Shown here in pieces: positions 50,650 through 62,399 of a stretch of 64,000 nt of DNA; positions within the stretch are counted from its first letter, which is position 1, and every line of letters begins with the position of its first letter. The stretch is from Datnioides undecimradiatus (taxonomy: Eukaryota; Chordata; Actinopteri; Lobotiformes; Datnioididae): contig WARS01000007.1 of assembly GCA_008933995.1 (NCBI GenBank), positions 5,268,923 to 5,332,922 on the forward strand, in the 5' to 3' direction. Under the pieces are notes generated by a model that saw nothing but the letters and a program-made list of their open reading frames with translations, was not told the origin of the DNA and did no database searches. The translations under genes and the position numbers were made by a program.

Positions 50650-52856
50650 CAAAGACTTGCTTGCTCTAATTCCCATTCATACAGCCCCAAATTATTTTCT
50701 GTCAGATTTTATAAATGATACTGCTGTGGCTGATATTAATTATGCATAGTAATCCACATTGCAATAGTATCAGAGAATTTAATTCCAAGAAGAAGAGGCT
50801 GCTAACTGCACTAGACAAAATGCCCAAAGGAATCATTTTCTGTCTCCCAGGCTGCAAGAAATTCAATCTGTGACGTTTTGACCAAATTAGAATGGAGTAA
50901 ATAAAATATTTATTTACACTGCATTCATCTCTTCTGGATGCCTTCCAGTATTTTATAGAATTTTTCAAAGTCAGCAGCCTCAAGACTAAATAAATCCTAC
51001 TGCTATTAATCTTTGCCTTTTACTGACAATCTAAAAACAGTTTCTCTGTCATGTCCAGTTCCAAAATAGCTGCTATTGTGCAGTTGCACTGTCTGTCAAG
51101 TGCCGTGAGAGTTTTCCACCCAACATATCATTTTTATTCTAATGTGTATGCGGGCCACCAGTCATGCATTTTTCTAAAATACAGATCCTCTCACTTATTC
51201 AGCATTCTGTCAGGGAGAGCTGCGTGGCAGAATTCAATTTACTGTGCTGCACAGCCTGCTGAAGGCAAAGAATGCTGCCTGGCTGTCGCTTATAAATATG
51301 GATTTGGCCCACACTAACTGCTATCACAGTATTTTGGAAAGCCCCAGCTTGCCTTAAATGTAGAAAGTGCCATGTGTGTTTACTCATAGAAGATCTTGGC
51401 ATGTGAGCAGTGCAATTGAAATTGCTGGTCAGAGTGATTAAGAAGGCTCAAATTACTCTCACACATTTGGTCACTCTTTCCTTCATGCGGAGGGCATTTC
51501 CCCCCCTGTGCACGAGCGTTAAAAGGCAATGCCAAAAATACTGAATCACCGACAGGCACAATGCCCGGAACAACTTTACGTGATAACTTCCTCCTATCTG
51601 CCACATGTGCCCTAGATGGAACCGGAGACTTCTGCAGATTTGCTCACGCTGTGTTTCTTGAAAGCATCATGGATCAGACACAACAGGTCACAAGACAATG
51701 CAACTGTGTTGCAGAGTGTTTTCTGGAGACTCGAGACTGCTGTGTGCAGCAGGTCAAAAGGTCATGACAGTTTGTGTTGAGGAGGGGTCTGGAGAGTCAG
51801 GTGGAGACAGAGAGAGTGCCAGGCAGATGCAGACAGGTCATTTCCCATCCACACAGGGGGCCGAGGCTACGGCGACTCAGCAGTACTGGATTCAAATGAT
51901 AACAGCAGCTATGGATGCACCCGCTCTCTTCCTCCACAAGGCCATTCCTTCTCATCAGCCTCTCAGAGGGAGAGTGCAGCCGAGTCAGCACAACACAGAT
52001 AAAAATGTCGCCATGTGGCCTGGGCTATACTTTGATACTTTATTCTTCATCGTGGAACAAAAGACATGGCTTCTCTCTCACGGAAACCGACTTCATGCTT
52101 TTCTTCCCCTATTTCCTCTCAACGCAAGAAAAAAAAGTGTTTTGTAAATGCACAAGGCTATCTCTATTTGGGAGCCTCTCTGCAGGTATATACTGTATAT
52201 TGAACAATGATATAGTGCCATACACTCCTATACAGAAAGTACGCTGCTAAGTATACTGGGTTTCCCCTTTTTCTTTGAAATACCGTCGACAAAATTGCAG
52301 CAAACGTCCATTTTTGTGCCTTCTGATTAATGATGTGCACACAGAACCTATGCCTGTAGAGGAACTGTTTGCTCCACTTTGTTTGGCCAGGAGCTGAAAA
52401 AAGTGCATTAGTCTAGAATTTCTCTCTCCCCTCTACTTCTTCCCCTTCTTCCCTCCTGTCAGCCCCCACTCCAAATAAGACAGATCTAATATCTGCAGAT
52501 TAGATTATTCATTTCTTTTTTATTAGGGGGATATGGGCTCATTTTCTGAATGACAAGGATGATAGAGGTCTGACATGATTGTTTGAGCTAAAGACAAATC
52601 TGGCCATAACACAATATTAAATGGATGAGAAGCCTGGATTCGGTGCCTTGATTTGACATTTGATATGAATGAGAAGTTGATTAGCTGTCAGTGCATGAGG
52701 CCGCTGCTTCTGTGTCCTGGATTCTGGATCTGACTAATGAGAGGAAATTAACCATCAGGGCATCAGTGGCCTCTCTAATTTCATAACCTTTCCCAACTTC
52801 ACTTGTCCTCTCCTCTTTTCTCTTCCCTCACCTTTCGACTCCTCTCCACCCCCAAG

Positions 52857-52986
52857 GTGCTGCTCACGTACATGGACAGAGCCCTTGACTCGAGTTACAC
52901 AGGAGAGTGATGAAGCAAGACACCTCCAGTATTTGATGCAGCCTGATTGCCAGATTAGTGCCACAGAACAGGGCTTCCAGTTACAG
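52857..52986 (+). other. candidate internal exon (130 nt)
   Basis: A long pyrimidine tract (from about 52803, ending CCACCCCCAAG) precedes it and a near-perfect donor TTACAG|GTGAGT follows. After one leading base a single frame is open across all 43 codons, including TRVTQESDEARHLQYLMQPD and QISATEQGFQLQ; the other two frames contain stops. The peptide is hydrophilic and looks like ordinary soluble protein, but I do not recognise it. The acceptor is AAG rather than CAG. Phase in (1 nt) matches the phase out of 42131-42192. Confidence 0.33.
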
Positions 52987-54351
52987 GTGAGTGATGTTGG
53001 CTGGGTATTGACTGCACCTGTCACACAGTCTAATGACTCATGTTAAAGCACTTTTTGACTAACAGGATCTATCAAAGATATGCCACTTCAAGCACTTTTC
53101 CGTTCCTCCAGCCCTAATGGTTGGTCTCGGTGAATGAAAATAGTCAAATCACTGTCTCCTGAGGCTTGATTTATTGGCAGGTCCACTAAAAGTTTGTGAA
53201 TCAGGGTTTTGTGTAGGTTAGACACTTAAAGATAGAGAATATCCATTGGATTCAGAGCCTTTTATGAAGTTGTTTAACGGATGGAGTCACTTGAGAATCG
53301 CAGCCATATGGGCCCAGACACATCCATACTCCAGGGCCTGTTAGTCTAGACTGACACCTCCGCTGCTTATGTTGTTAGATCGTTAGCTCAGGGAAGGACA
53401 AAGAGAGTGAGAAATGAGGAAATTCCAGCCAGTAGACTGTGGAACTGTTAGAAATGTAAACAATATTTCCAACATAATGGCATTCAAACACACAAACAAA
53501 GATAGCAGACCACTACTATGACCTATGAGCAGTTTAAATGACGGGAGGCTTTTCCTGCCATCCTCATACAAACCAACTTAAAACTTCATAGTGTCTTCCG
53601 GACATATCCTAGTCTATAATCTGACTGCAAAATCTATTTCGTTCCACTCTATTTATTCAATGTGCATTTTTTGGAAAAATAAACACAATACACAAAACTA
53701 ACACAATTAGAAAAAGTTAGAATAAGTAGAATTTGCTAGTTTTTGAAATATTCCAGGCTCTCTGTATTTATTGGCATAAATGGTTGTTATCAGCAGCAAC
53801 TGAGTGAACAGACCGACATCGGAGTTAAAGCACACCTGTCATCCGGCACCACCCGATGTCGTTCGGGATTCAGGGGAGGGGGCCAGTCAGGCAGTCGGTT
53901 GGTTGAACTGTGGTGGCTGGAAGCGACTTCACTCCATTATTATCGATATCATTAGTAGGTACAAGGTGACATTTCATTCAGCTTTCTGAGACATTTTAAT
54001 ATGCAGGACTTGCTTTCAGACATAATGTTTCATAATCAATCTGCACACAAAATGCCACACAGCCAGCTTTGGTGAAGTTTGATGTAGCTGCATTGTTTTT
54101 GTTTCTTGTTTCATGTTAGTGACAAGACAGGGACCTGTTCCGTGGGTGCTTTGTTTTGACCTCTCCATTTGTAAAATGCCACCAGATTTATTTTTTATTT
54201 TTTAAAACATTTAACCCAGCTCTTGTGCTACATATGATCACAACTATTGAAAGGTTCGCCAGTACATTTTTACTTACATTCACCCCCAGAGCAGGAAATC
54301 ACTGTCGTTATCCGCTAAATATTCTTCTACAACGCAATGAATTTGACATGT
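52987..54351. other. noncoding interval
   Basis: A frame at 53743-53955 follows an ATTCCAG acceptor-like motif but has no matching donor. Nothing else recognised. Confidence 0.5.
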
Positions 54352-54420
54352 GTGGTTCAGAGTGAATATCTCGAGAATATTGGATGGATTTCAGTGAAAT
54401 CTGTTGCAGATCCTCCTTAA
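54352..54420 (+). repeat. percomorph interspersed repeat fragment
   Basis: 'gaatatctcgagaatattgg' then 'atggatttcagtgaaatctg' matches the block 'atatctcaacaactattggatggattgccatgaaat' found upstream in the same repeat family as 3655-3835. Diverged single block. Confidence 0.5.
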
Positions 54421-54644
54421 ATGATAAACTGAATTCTCAAGATCAGCACCCTCATCTCCCCCCTGGACAGCTGAACATTTTGAAGGGAAGCCTCAGTGAC
54501 CTCTAGTCTTAACCGACTGCATTGATTTCCTTGCTCCAACGCTAGAAAAAGTCAAAAGTGACGACAGTAATTCAGTAAAACAGCTCAACAAATTATTGAA
54601 CTGGCACATTTTTTTCCCACAGCCTTGTGTTGTTGTTTATTCAA

Positions 54645-54705
54645 TGATACAACTATGGAATGGCTTGGCATGAAATTTTGATGTGAACATTCATATTCCC
54701 TACAA
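54645..54705 (+). repeat. percomorph interspersed repeat fragment
   Basis: 'acaactatggaatggcttgg' then 'catgaaattttgatgtg' and 'aacattcatattccc' match the same block of the same family ('acaactattggatggattgccatgaaattttgtacagacattcatgttccc'). A second copy ~290 bp from the first suggests two insertions or a local duplication. Confidence 0.6.
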
Positions 54706-54910
54706 AGTTGGACAAGGCTGTAGCTTCCTCTTGTTTGACATATAAGACAACTTTTGGAAGAAACTCATACACAGACATTGACAGAGGAGGTCAAGGTGGA
54801 TGAAGAAGGTCAGTGCAAATCTTTTTCTTTGGCGGTGAGCAGTCTTTTTGCAGATATGTTCGCATAAAAAACTTGTCCCTGTTATGATGATTTTTATAAA
54901 TGTCTTCCAG

Positions 54911-55077
54911 GTGATGAAAGTTATTACAATGATGCGGAGGTGCACAGTAAGGACCTCTCATTTGTCGGCGACAGGGTTGATCTGACAGATCCCAAGAAAA
55001 AGATTGAAAAGTTTAAGCAAGGACACAAGATAAAAACTCTGAGAAGGCATTTTCATCGCAGTATGTTTAATATCTGA
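54911..55077 (+). other. candidate terminal coding exon (54 codons)
   Basis: ATAAATGTCTTCCAG precedes it. One frame runs GDESYYNDAEVHSKDLSFVG, then DRVDLTDPKKKIEKFKQGHK and a basic end RRHFHRSMFNI, with TGA at 55075. The same frame is open further 5' to 54868 (CPCYDDFYKCLP), so it may instead be an exonic remnant with an unprocessed start. Codon use and the mix of charged, aromatic and small residues look protein-like. I considered a V-set immunoglobulin remnant (FVGDRVDLTDP is reminiscent) but the following strand motifs and the second Cys are absent. Not identified; no poly-A signal found nearby. Confidence 0.33.
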
Positions 55078-57710
55078 GTTGTATTGTTCATCAAAACAGT
55101 CATGTTCACAGTACTCACGCAAAATTATGCTGTCACATCCTTACACTATGCCACATATGCAGAGGACATGAACAGATGTTTTTGCTGCGATGACAGCGTT
55201 GCTCCTCTTGCAATCGTTTCTTTCTGACCTTCGCTGGCATCTCGACTGAACAGCAGGGTAATGCGCTGGAGGAGAAAGAGACTCTGGCCCGTACTTAATG
55301 CCCTCATCGAGCTGGCTTTGACATCAGCATCTGTGTGGATCATAGATGTGCTGTATATGAGTTATTATCAAGCCAACAACTTGATGAACTCTATATGCAG
55401 CGTTTGAGCTCTTCGTCAAGCTCATCTGATGATGGAAGGTGTGGGTGGTGGCAGTGGAATCTCGCTGGTAACACAGAACTATAAATTAGCCTTTAATTGC
55501 CAGCGAGAGTACATTTACAGCCCAACTTTACAGTACCTCTCTTAACATCTCTTATGGCGCTTCGTGAAGCACTGTGAATTTAGGTGAGTTAACGGAGATA
55601 ATAAATGTGATTTGTTTTGCCCCCTTTCATGTCTACAGTGCACTTCTTTAAGTGGCAGAGTAAGAGGAATGACCTCTCATAAAATCCTAATTAAGGTAAT
55701 GTGTGAATGAGCAGTGGAGCCTTGTGGATGCTGATGGTGATAAATGTCCGTCCCCTCAAAGCCACACTGAAGGTGAAAGTTGCTCTCGAGCTTAGGTAGC
55801 CCACAGTGCCTTATTATTCCACAGACAATAGAGGAGACACTGAGCTGATGCTTCTCCTGGGGAAGGGGGGGGGACTGTAATGAGCTACCAAAACGGTTTG
55901 CTTTCCAGCCAATCGTCTTCTGTGGAGAAACAGAACAGTGCCAAGCATTTGATGAGATTCAGAGGAGTACACTCAAGCAGTCACTTTGACAATTCATTCC
56001 CTTAAAGCCAAAAGTAATGTTTCCATTTGTGTCGAAGAAAGACTATCAGCTTTGACATTTGAGCTGCAATTCCCATGGAACAGCTTGTCTCTTCGCATCA
56101 AGAGCATGAAAAGGAGTGACTTTCAAAGAACGTTGTGCTTTAATTTGACAATTCCAAACATGTTTCAATGCATAAACCAAAAGCGGGACAGCGTCAGGGA
56201 TCTGTCAGGTTTATTTCCTCTCCTCACACATCCTGGAAAGGCCTGAATATGGGCTTTGTTCATGTTGCTGAATCTGGGCTTCTGCAATTTATCACCAAGT
56301 TGAGTTTCCAGGCTGGCCTATTTAGTACTGTCCAGGTTTCAGAACACTGAGATTTATCAACAGCCACATTCACGCAGCAGTGGTGATTTAGGAATATACT
56401 CACTCATCCATGTCATCCGTGTCATTATCTTTCAAGATTTTATTCTTTTGATGGATTGGAGCTTGCCCCTTGCCTGAATGGTCCCCATGCCGAGGAGCTT
56501 GATGAGCCTGAATTTTCACTCCAAACGCTATCAAAACTCTCATTAATTATTTCTGTGGCAGCCTCAATAACTCTAGATCCAGAAGAGGAAGAAAGGGACA
56601 GAAATCTAACATACACACAAAAGAAGGAAAAAAATTAAAATACATTAAACACATTTTATCCCGTGGCCTGTGTGAAGTAGAGTCTACGTTTTGTAAATAT
56701 GAAGCACAAATAATCGTATGAATAATTCAATTTGTGTTATTAATGTTCAGAATCGATTCTTCAAAATCAAACTCCATATTTAATATTACGCTTCTGAAAC
56801 ATCCCGCTCTGTTTTCATTAAGGTTCTATGAAATCATTGCTGATGGATGATCACAGGGCACTTCACGTTATCCACCTTTTTTTTTTTTATCACTTTGTGT
56901 CATCATTCTTTTTTTTTCGCCCCACTACCAAAGAACCACCACCCACCACCGGATCATTGTTTCTTCCAGGGCAAGAAAACCGCTGTCAACCCCAGTGTTC
57001 TTCCTTCACACCCTCCTCTTTGTTCACTTCTAATTAACTGAGATTTTGCTTGGCTGAACTTCAAAAGGCCATTGGAGAACACAGCTCTGCTTGGCTGTGA
57101 GTCACTCAATCTTTCATCTGAATTATGGGTTTTTAAAAGTCAAGGCATTATGAGATTGCCAAATGGCGAGGATAAAATACAACAATGTAGCAATTATGTG
57201 AAAAATTGGAAGTTATGTGATGTGAGTTCATAGCCATAAGGGCCATTCAAGTGCAGCTCCTGAGTATAAAACCTGCTGTGATGCTACATTTTCATCTGCA
57301 TATCTGTAAGGAAGAGTAAATAACAAAATGACAACTAGAGAAAATGCACATCTGTTAAAGAAAATACTCAAGTTTGTTTGTTGTTGTCTGCAACCTGAAA
57401 AATAAAGTGAACTCAAAAGTAAACTTTAAATTATAACTTATGTATATATTAAGTTTATAGTGTATTTTTATATACTGTATATTGGAAAACTTTTTCATTA
57501 TTTTACAAAACTAAAGAATTGTGTTCAATAAACTTTGTATATGATGTTAAAACAAGGGTATTGAGAAACTGAAAAAAATGCAATGACTACTTTAAATGTG
57601 GTATATGATAAGGCCTATATGATGCTTGTAACATGGTTGATGGTTGAAGCTTCATCTAGCCATGAGAAAAGGCAGCACGGCAGGAGCTTGTTCTGATGTG
57701 GATCACAGTG

Positions 57711-57747
<37 letters not shown>

Positions 57748-59919
57748 ATCCATACTTACCTTCACATCCTCAAGAAACTTTCAGAGGTTTTACTAGTTTA
57801 GATTATTATTAAGCTTATGTTTCAGTCCAGATCAAAACCTGTGTGTAAAACTACATCCGTGGAAATGGAACAACTCAAATAGTGTTTGGTCTCTGAGTCG
57901 GGCAGAGGTGAATCCATACTCTCAGTGTATCTAGTTTTATGTGTACTGCTGCATCTGTCAGGGAGTGGCAGTGGGACAGTAGATGTCTGTACTTGTCATA
58001 ATGTACTTGTACTCCCGACACTAACCTGACCAGCATGGAGTCGTCCTCAGGCAATCATGTACCATTTTAACACATCATGAATGTACATTGTAAAAATTAC
58101 ATAATTCTGTATGCAGTAATAATTAGAAAATCATTATAATATTATTTTTTTAACTCTATGAATATGTACAAATATTTTATTTTGCCATGGTGGTAGCAAC
58201 ATACTGCCATCCAGTGATCAAGCTGTGGGTGTTTAGTTTGTGCAGAGGCTGAGATGATTACTAATAATTATAGATGTCATTTTAAGCAGGAAGAAGAGTA
58301 GGACATAAGAACACAGGAATGTAGAGCAGCTGACCTGTCAGAGCTCTAGATATAGTATATAGTATATAGGTAGATGCTTATATAAGTACGAGATGTTCAT
58401 TCTGCACCACCAGGGTCTTGACCTCTTGTCAAGCACCAAGAGTCCTTAATGGTCTTGCTGAGCTACCTGCCAAGGGAGTAACCAAGTTAAATGAGATGTT
58501 TTCACACTGTGACTTAGGAAACCAGCAGGGTTGCATGGATATGCAGATTTTAAACTAATGTCAACAATTCAGCTAGAAACAAAGGCTAGAATTCATGACT
58601 GCTTTCCTCATCAATGCAACATAAAGATGTGTGTATTTAATACTATAATGATGTCCTCCCAAGCCACTACTATTCAAAAGACATTCAGTCAAAAGATAAC
58701 TTGAAAATCACGATTCTATTATCCACACGGCACTTTGACCCTGAACTCAGAACCTTTGTCAATAAGGGCAAGTCATGATCACATTGGGCATCTGTTTCCT
58801 TTTTAAATCTCACATGAGAACACAAAGATCATCTGTGATACCATCTAACTATCAGTTTTTGCAATATATATTCAGTGCATCCTTTTATTAGGGCAATTCA
58901 TCCAAGTTGTCTATGCCTTTCCTGCTTTTCTACTCTGTTAATGCCACCGTTGCCCTGCTCATTTTCAAACTCTGCTGTAAATGCTAAATAAAGAAACCAG
59001 CTGCCTGCCAACAGTGCCATCATGTCAGTTCAGCGGTGACAGACTGGAAGATCAGGGCTGTCCAGGAATGGGTGGATTATCACCTGATAATTTTAGGAGA
59101 AAATACCCAAATGATACTCCTGTCCCTTACAATGTTGCAAGCTAGTTTGTGGAAATATAAAGAGTAGTTAGTTTGGCAAGCTGGAAATGAAATGACTGTG
59201 CTAGCACCACTGGTTCTTTATTCACTGCACTGACTCATCATTGCAGGAAAAGAGCAGGTGGAGCTCATTCAGTTAACGATGGCTTTGTTGCATTCAAGTG
59301 GCTATATACTGACCTACTGACCTATACTGACTCTGACATATCTATAGCCTCCTTTTGAGTTATTGGGTATCAAAAAATGAATAAAGACCTACTGTGACAC
59401 CATAACTCCCAAGTTTTAAGGACACTTTAACAGTAAAGGTCATGAAGAATTGTCTAAGAAGTGGATTATTGTTACCGAAGGCATCCGTATGAAGCTAACT
59501 ATGTGAAAACGTTTCTGTAGCTGTACTGTCATGAAGGTAAGACGGGTATTATTAGCTGTGCCTGGAGTTTTGTGCTTTTTTTTCATGTTTTAATGAGGCT
59601 ACAGAAGTTATAAACCAAAGCTAACTCTGTGCTAAATGTGCTTTAGTTTACTGGTGCAGTTTTATCACTTTGTAGGTATGTTTTAGTGGTTTATCTCAAA
59701 TTGTGTCTGTTGTTGGCACATACTGTGGCTAGTCCATAGAGTGTGCCCTCTGGTCAGTCTGAATAGCTTTTTTTTTTGTTTACAACTAGGGCTGGCACTG
59801 ATGGGGGTTTGGATTAGAGCTGCTGGATTGGTGGGTGACTTAAACACAGACAGTGCACTATATTGCATTATATGTGACACAGTTAGCCAAAAGACCCTTT
59901 TCATGTTTTATGTTCACAG
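55078..59919. other. noncoding interval
   Basis: Contains a G9 run near 55865, T-runs near 56880 and 56910, a 60-codon frame at 56456-56638 with an acidic tail, and a compound microsatellite at 57711. No supported gene; TTTAG|GTGAGTTA near 55584 and ATGAAG|GTAAGA near 59536 are isolated donor-like motifs. Confidence 0.5.
57711..57748. repeat. compound (CT)n(CA)n microsatellite
   Basis: About six CT units run directly into about thirteen CA units. Confidence 0.95.
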
Positions 59920-59957
59920 GTTCCAACTGTGAAAAATTCCTCCTGCACTTCACCAAG
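59920..59957 (+). other. candidate small internal exon (38 nt)
   Basis: TTCATGTTTTATGTTCACAG precedes it and CACCAAG|GTAGGC follows. After two leading bases the only open frame reads SNCEKFLLHFTK and ends exactly on a codon boundary. Peptide too short to identify. A phase-compatible downstream segment with a hydrophobic frame is described at 60635-60718. Confidence 0.28.
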
Positions 59958-60634
59958 GTAGGCCATTTGTCATTTGTGCTGTATTTCTATCTAAAACAGC
60001 TGTGAGGCTACCTAATCTGCTTACTATTTGATAACTGTATGGATGGCTAGTCTGTGCTCTGCTATTTTTGCATTATATTGTATTGATAGAAATTATGAAA
60101 TTGCTGCTTTTTTCTTGGGAGGCTGATTTTTCTTTTAATTGTTTGATGCATTAATTATGATGCTTCCATGCTGTGGGTTTTGCTGGTTGTTGCTTTGAAA
60201 TGCTTGAAGTAAAAGGTTCTGTTGGGATGTAATCTGACATGCACCCATCTCCATAAGGTATTGTCAGTCACATATACAGTATGTCCACGCACAATTTTAC
60301 AAAACTTAAGAGATATTTTCAGCTTTAGACAAAGTTTTTAAGGTGATAACTTGCTTATTATTCCCCTACCATTATAGGTAAATTATAGTATGACTAAGGT
60401 TTTGTTCTTTGGTTTCCTATTGCTCCTTAGCATTCTGCACCACTTAATTGAATAAGAATATAAGTTGCTTCATTTAATTTGCTTGATGCCTGATTATCAT
60501 TTGCTGACATGTCTTTGTCTTTCGTTGGCTCTGAACAGTCACTTCGCTTGCTTATTATCTGTGTGGGGGTGCTTTGATCAGGAGTGGCCAAACAGTGGGT
60601 GTTACCTACAGTATACATAGATTTCACCTTACAG

Positions 60635-60718
60635 TTGCTGCTGGGCTTTGTATTCATGTTTTCTCACCCCTCGTCATTGTGCACTGTGCTGAGCTTGGTG
60701 TTTGCTTGTGGGGACTGA
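60635..60718 (+). other. candidate terminal exon encoding a hydrophobic segment
   Basis: Preceded by GATTTCACCTTACAG. Read in phase 0 it gives LLLGFVFMFSHPSSLCTVLS, then LVFACGD and TGA: 27 residues that would form one membrane helix. AATAAA lies at about 60774. With 59920-59957 it would make a short C-terminal end of a membrane protein. Thymine-rich DNA favours hydrophobic codons by chance, so this is weak. Confidence 0.15.
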
Positions 60719-61429
60719 TAAGGTCACAGCCTAGACACCAAATATCAACTCTGCGCATACTCTGGATTTCGATAAATAAATTGGTTCCATGTGGTTTGAT
60801 CGACTGAACAAACACCCCCCCGTTTTGTGACGATATAATTAAGGTATTGTCAACTTGCACCCACACCCAGGGCAAGATTAAGTGACAATATGTAATTGTT
60901 TTCTGGTTGTGCTCTTTCTATGACTTCTCAGTTATTTTTTAGGTTCTAGTCACAGCTCATTAAAGATTCGCTGAAATTGGAAGAAAGTGATGTAGCCCGC
61001 TGCAAAAAGTCAAATTCTAAATTTAGATGATCTATGTTCAGATTACAATCTACTCTAACCCATCAGACTATACCAATCTGGTCCAGTCTGTACACAAAAT
61101 AATGAGTTTCGATTATCTTGTGCTGACTATGCACGGCTGTTTGACTCAATTCAAGTAAATGACATTTGCCTCATCTAAATTGGCAATTTTATCTAATTTG
61201 GAATCATGTTTAGCTAGATACGAGGAAGATGTCCAGCATCGTTTAACTGTAATATTAAGGTCTGAAGGTTTAAGGAAGAAAAAAAAAACAAGTTTCAGGT
61301 AGTTATCTTTGACTTGAATGATGATTTACTCTCAACTTCACCTATTATATCTCAGGTTGACAAAAATCTGCTGATGTGAACAGAACCTTAACATGTCACA
61401 TTCCACTGGTGACATAACAATGACAGCAG

Positions 61430-61745
61430 TGACATCTCCATTAACTTGTGTGATCTTGGGCGGTTGGTTTAGGGAGTGACTCCATACTCTCTGGCAAAGT
61501 TTTTAAAGAGAGTAAGAGCATATTTTGATATAGCATACTTTGACTTTGAACCGATATGATCGTGTTTGCTGATGCATGACAGGAGACTTCAGAGTAGTGG
61601 GAGAAATAGAATAGGTCCATCCCCACACATTGCCATGAGGTCTCAGGTACAGGCGTTGTATTTAGGGGTCTCTTCTTGTGTTTTCTGCAAATGGGGCAGT
61701 TTCCAACCTCCTGGCTTTTATTATTTGAAAGCTCTGGCCACCACA
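61430..61745 (-). pseudogene. gypsy integrase fragment
   Basis: The minus-strand frame contains VGNCPICRKHKKRPLNT, the second half of the integrase HHCC zinc finger ('CxxCQxxKxxxxxP'), followed by PVPETSWQCVGMDLFYF, matching 'PWQxVGxDLF' at the start of the catalytic core. It then decays. Near 61460-61510 FAREYGVT appears, the 'FAxEYGFxHxTSSPxYPQxNGxxER' block, and a shifted QVNGDV follows. The ~100 residues between these landmarks, including the first catalytic Asp region, are largely gone. Confidence 0.85.
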
Positions 61746-61784
61746 ACAATAGACGGACCCTAGCTTTGCAATTGTAAGCTTTGC

Positions 61785-61870
61785 ATACAAGGAATTTGAC
61801 TCCGGTTCAAAAAAAAGTCAAATTTATTAAATCGTGAGTATACTTGGTAAAATAAAGCCGATTCTGATTG
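61785..61870 (-). repeat. fish interspersed repeat nested in the gypsy relic
   Basis: On the minus strand, 'aatcagaatcggctttattt' then 'taccaagtatactcacg' and, after an AT-rich interruption, 'ggaatttgactccggtt' (written here in block order) correspond to the widespread teleost repeat 'gaatcagctttattggccaagtatg...acaaggaatttgactccggtt'. It lies between the RT and integrase pieces, so it probably inserted into the decaying element. Family name not recalled. Confidence 0.6.
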
Positions 61871-61924
61871 GTCTTAAGGGAGATTGTTGAGCATTTCTTC
61901 TTTTTACACGATGGGATGACAAGT

Positions 61925-62215
61925 GCATTTGACAAACATGTTTGTCCTTGTTCAAAATGACCCTTTCCTCCTTTCCCCGTATCTTACTACAACTGAATAA
62001 CCAGTATCAGGTTCCTCCTGCTCTTTGCCATGCACCAAAATGTGGAATGTCACTCCATCATAGCAGTCCAGCATTTGTCTCATCCATCGTTGGAAATGTT
62101 CTTAGACTGCAAACATCCCAAACAAATTTGATTTCGAAGGTAGTCAAGAGACCTTTATCTTCGATCAGGACGATATGCCAAAATCCTGATCTTGCATCAA
62201 GCTTAGTAAAAAAAA
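61925..62215 (-). pseudogene. gypsy reverse transcriptase fragment
   Basis: TKLDARSGFWHIVLIEDKG fits RT motif A of gypsy elements ('KLDANSGFWQIxLxExS', including the catalytic Asp). Further on LRTFPTMDETNAGLL corresponds to the 'PExFQRxMxxxLxGL' block, then a stop. In a shifted frame YDGVTFHILVHGKEQEEPDT corresponds to the region around the YxDD box ('GVxxxxDDILVxGKxxEEHD'). The two catalytic Asp residues of that box are absent, so the enzyme is dead. Confidence 0.85.
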
Positions 62216-62234
62216 TAAAAAAATATTGCCTCTC

Positions 62235-62335
62235 TATGTCTCTCCTGCTTGAGACGCTTACTCAGGTAGCTCCAGCTCCAGTGTCTAATTTGATCTCTGT
62301 CACTCCATTCAACCCAAGACTTTCTGTCCACTAAT
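62235..62335 (-). pseudogene. gypsy aspartic protease active-site fragment
   Basis: LNGVTEIKLDTGAGAT on the minus strand fits the retropepsin active site ('VxFxIDTGAxxxVI'), with the catalytic D-T-G triad intact. A TGA follows at once and the remainder of the protease is deleted; RT motif A begins within about 60 bp. Confidence 0.8.
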
Positions 62336-62399
62336 GTTGAACGCTGTCTATCTCAGTTATCTTCTGCTCCATGGTCTGCAGAATCTTCATGTCACAGAT

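Larger units (their letters stand above)
47381..52856. other. noncoding interval with microsatellites
   Basis: Aside from the listed microsatellites I see no supported gene. 51050-51330 and 50690-50770 (with ATTAATTATGCATAG, a POU/homeodomain-like word) look like unique, possibly conserved DNA. The 149-codon frame at 51698-52147 is GA-rich but has no domain. Confidence 0.45.

Noticed and set aside
51698..52147. 149-codon plus-strand frame as a gene
   Set aside because: GA-rich composition opens frames on both strands; no domain, no splice context, no protein-like periodicity that I can see.
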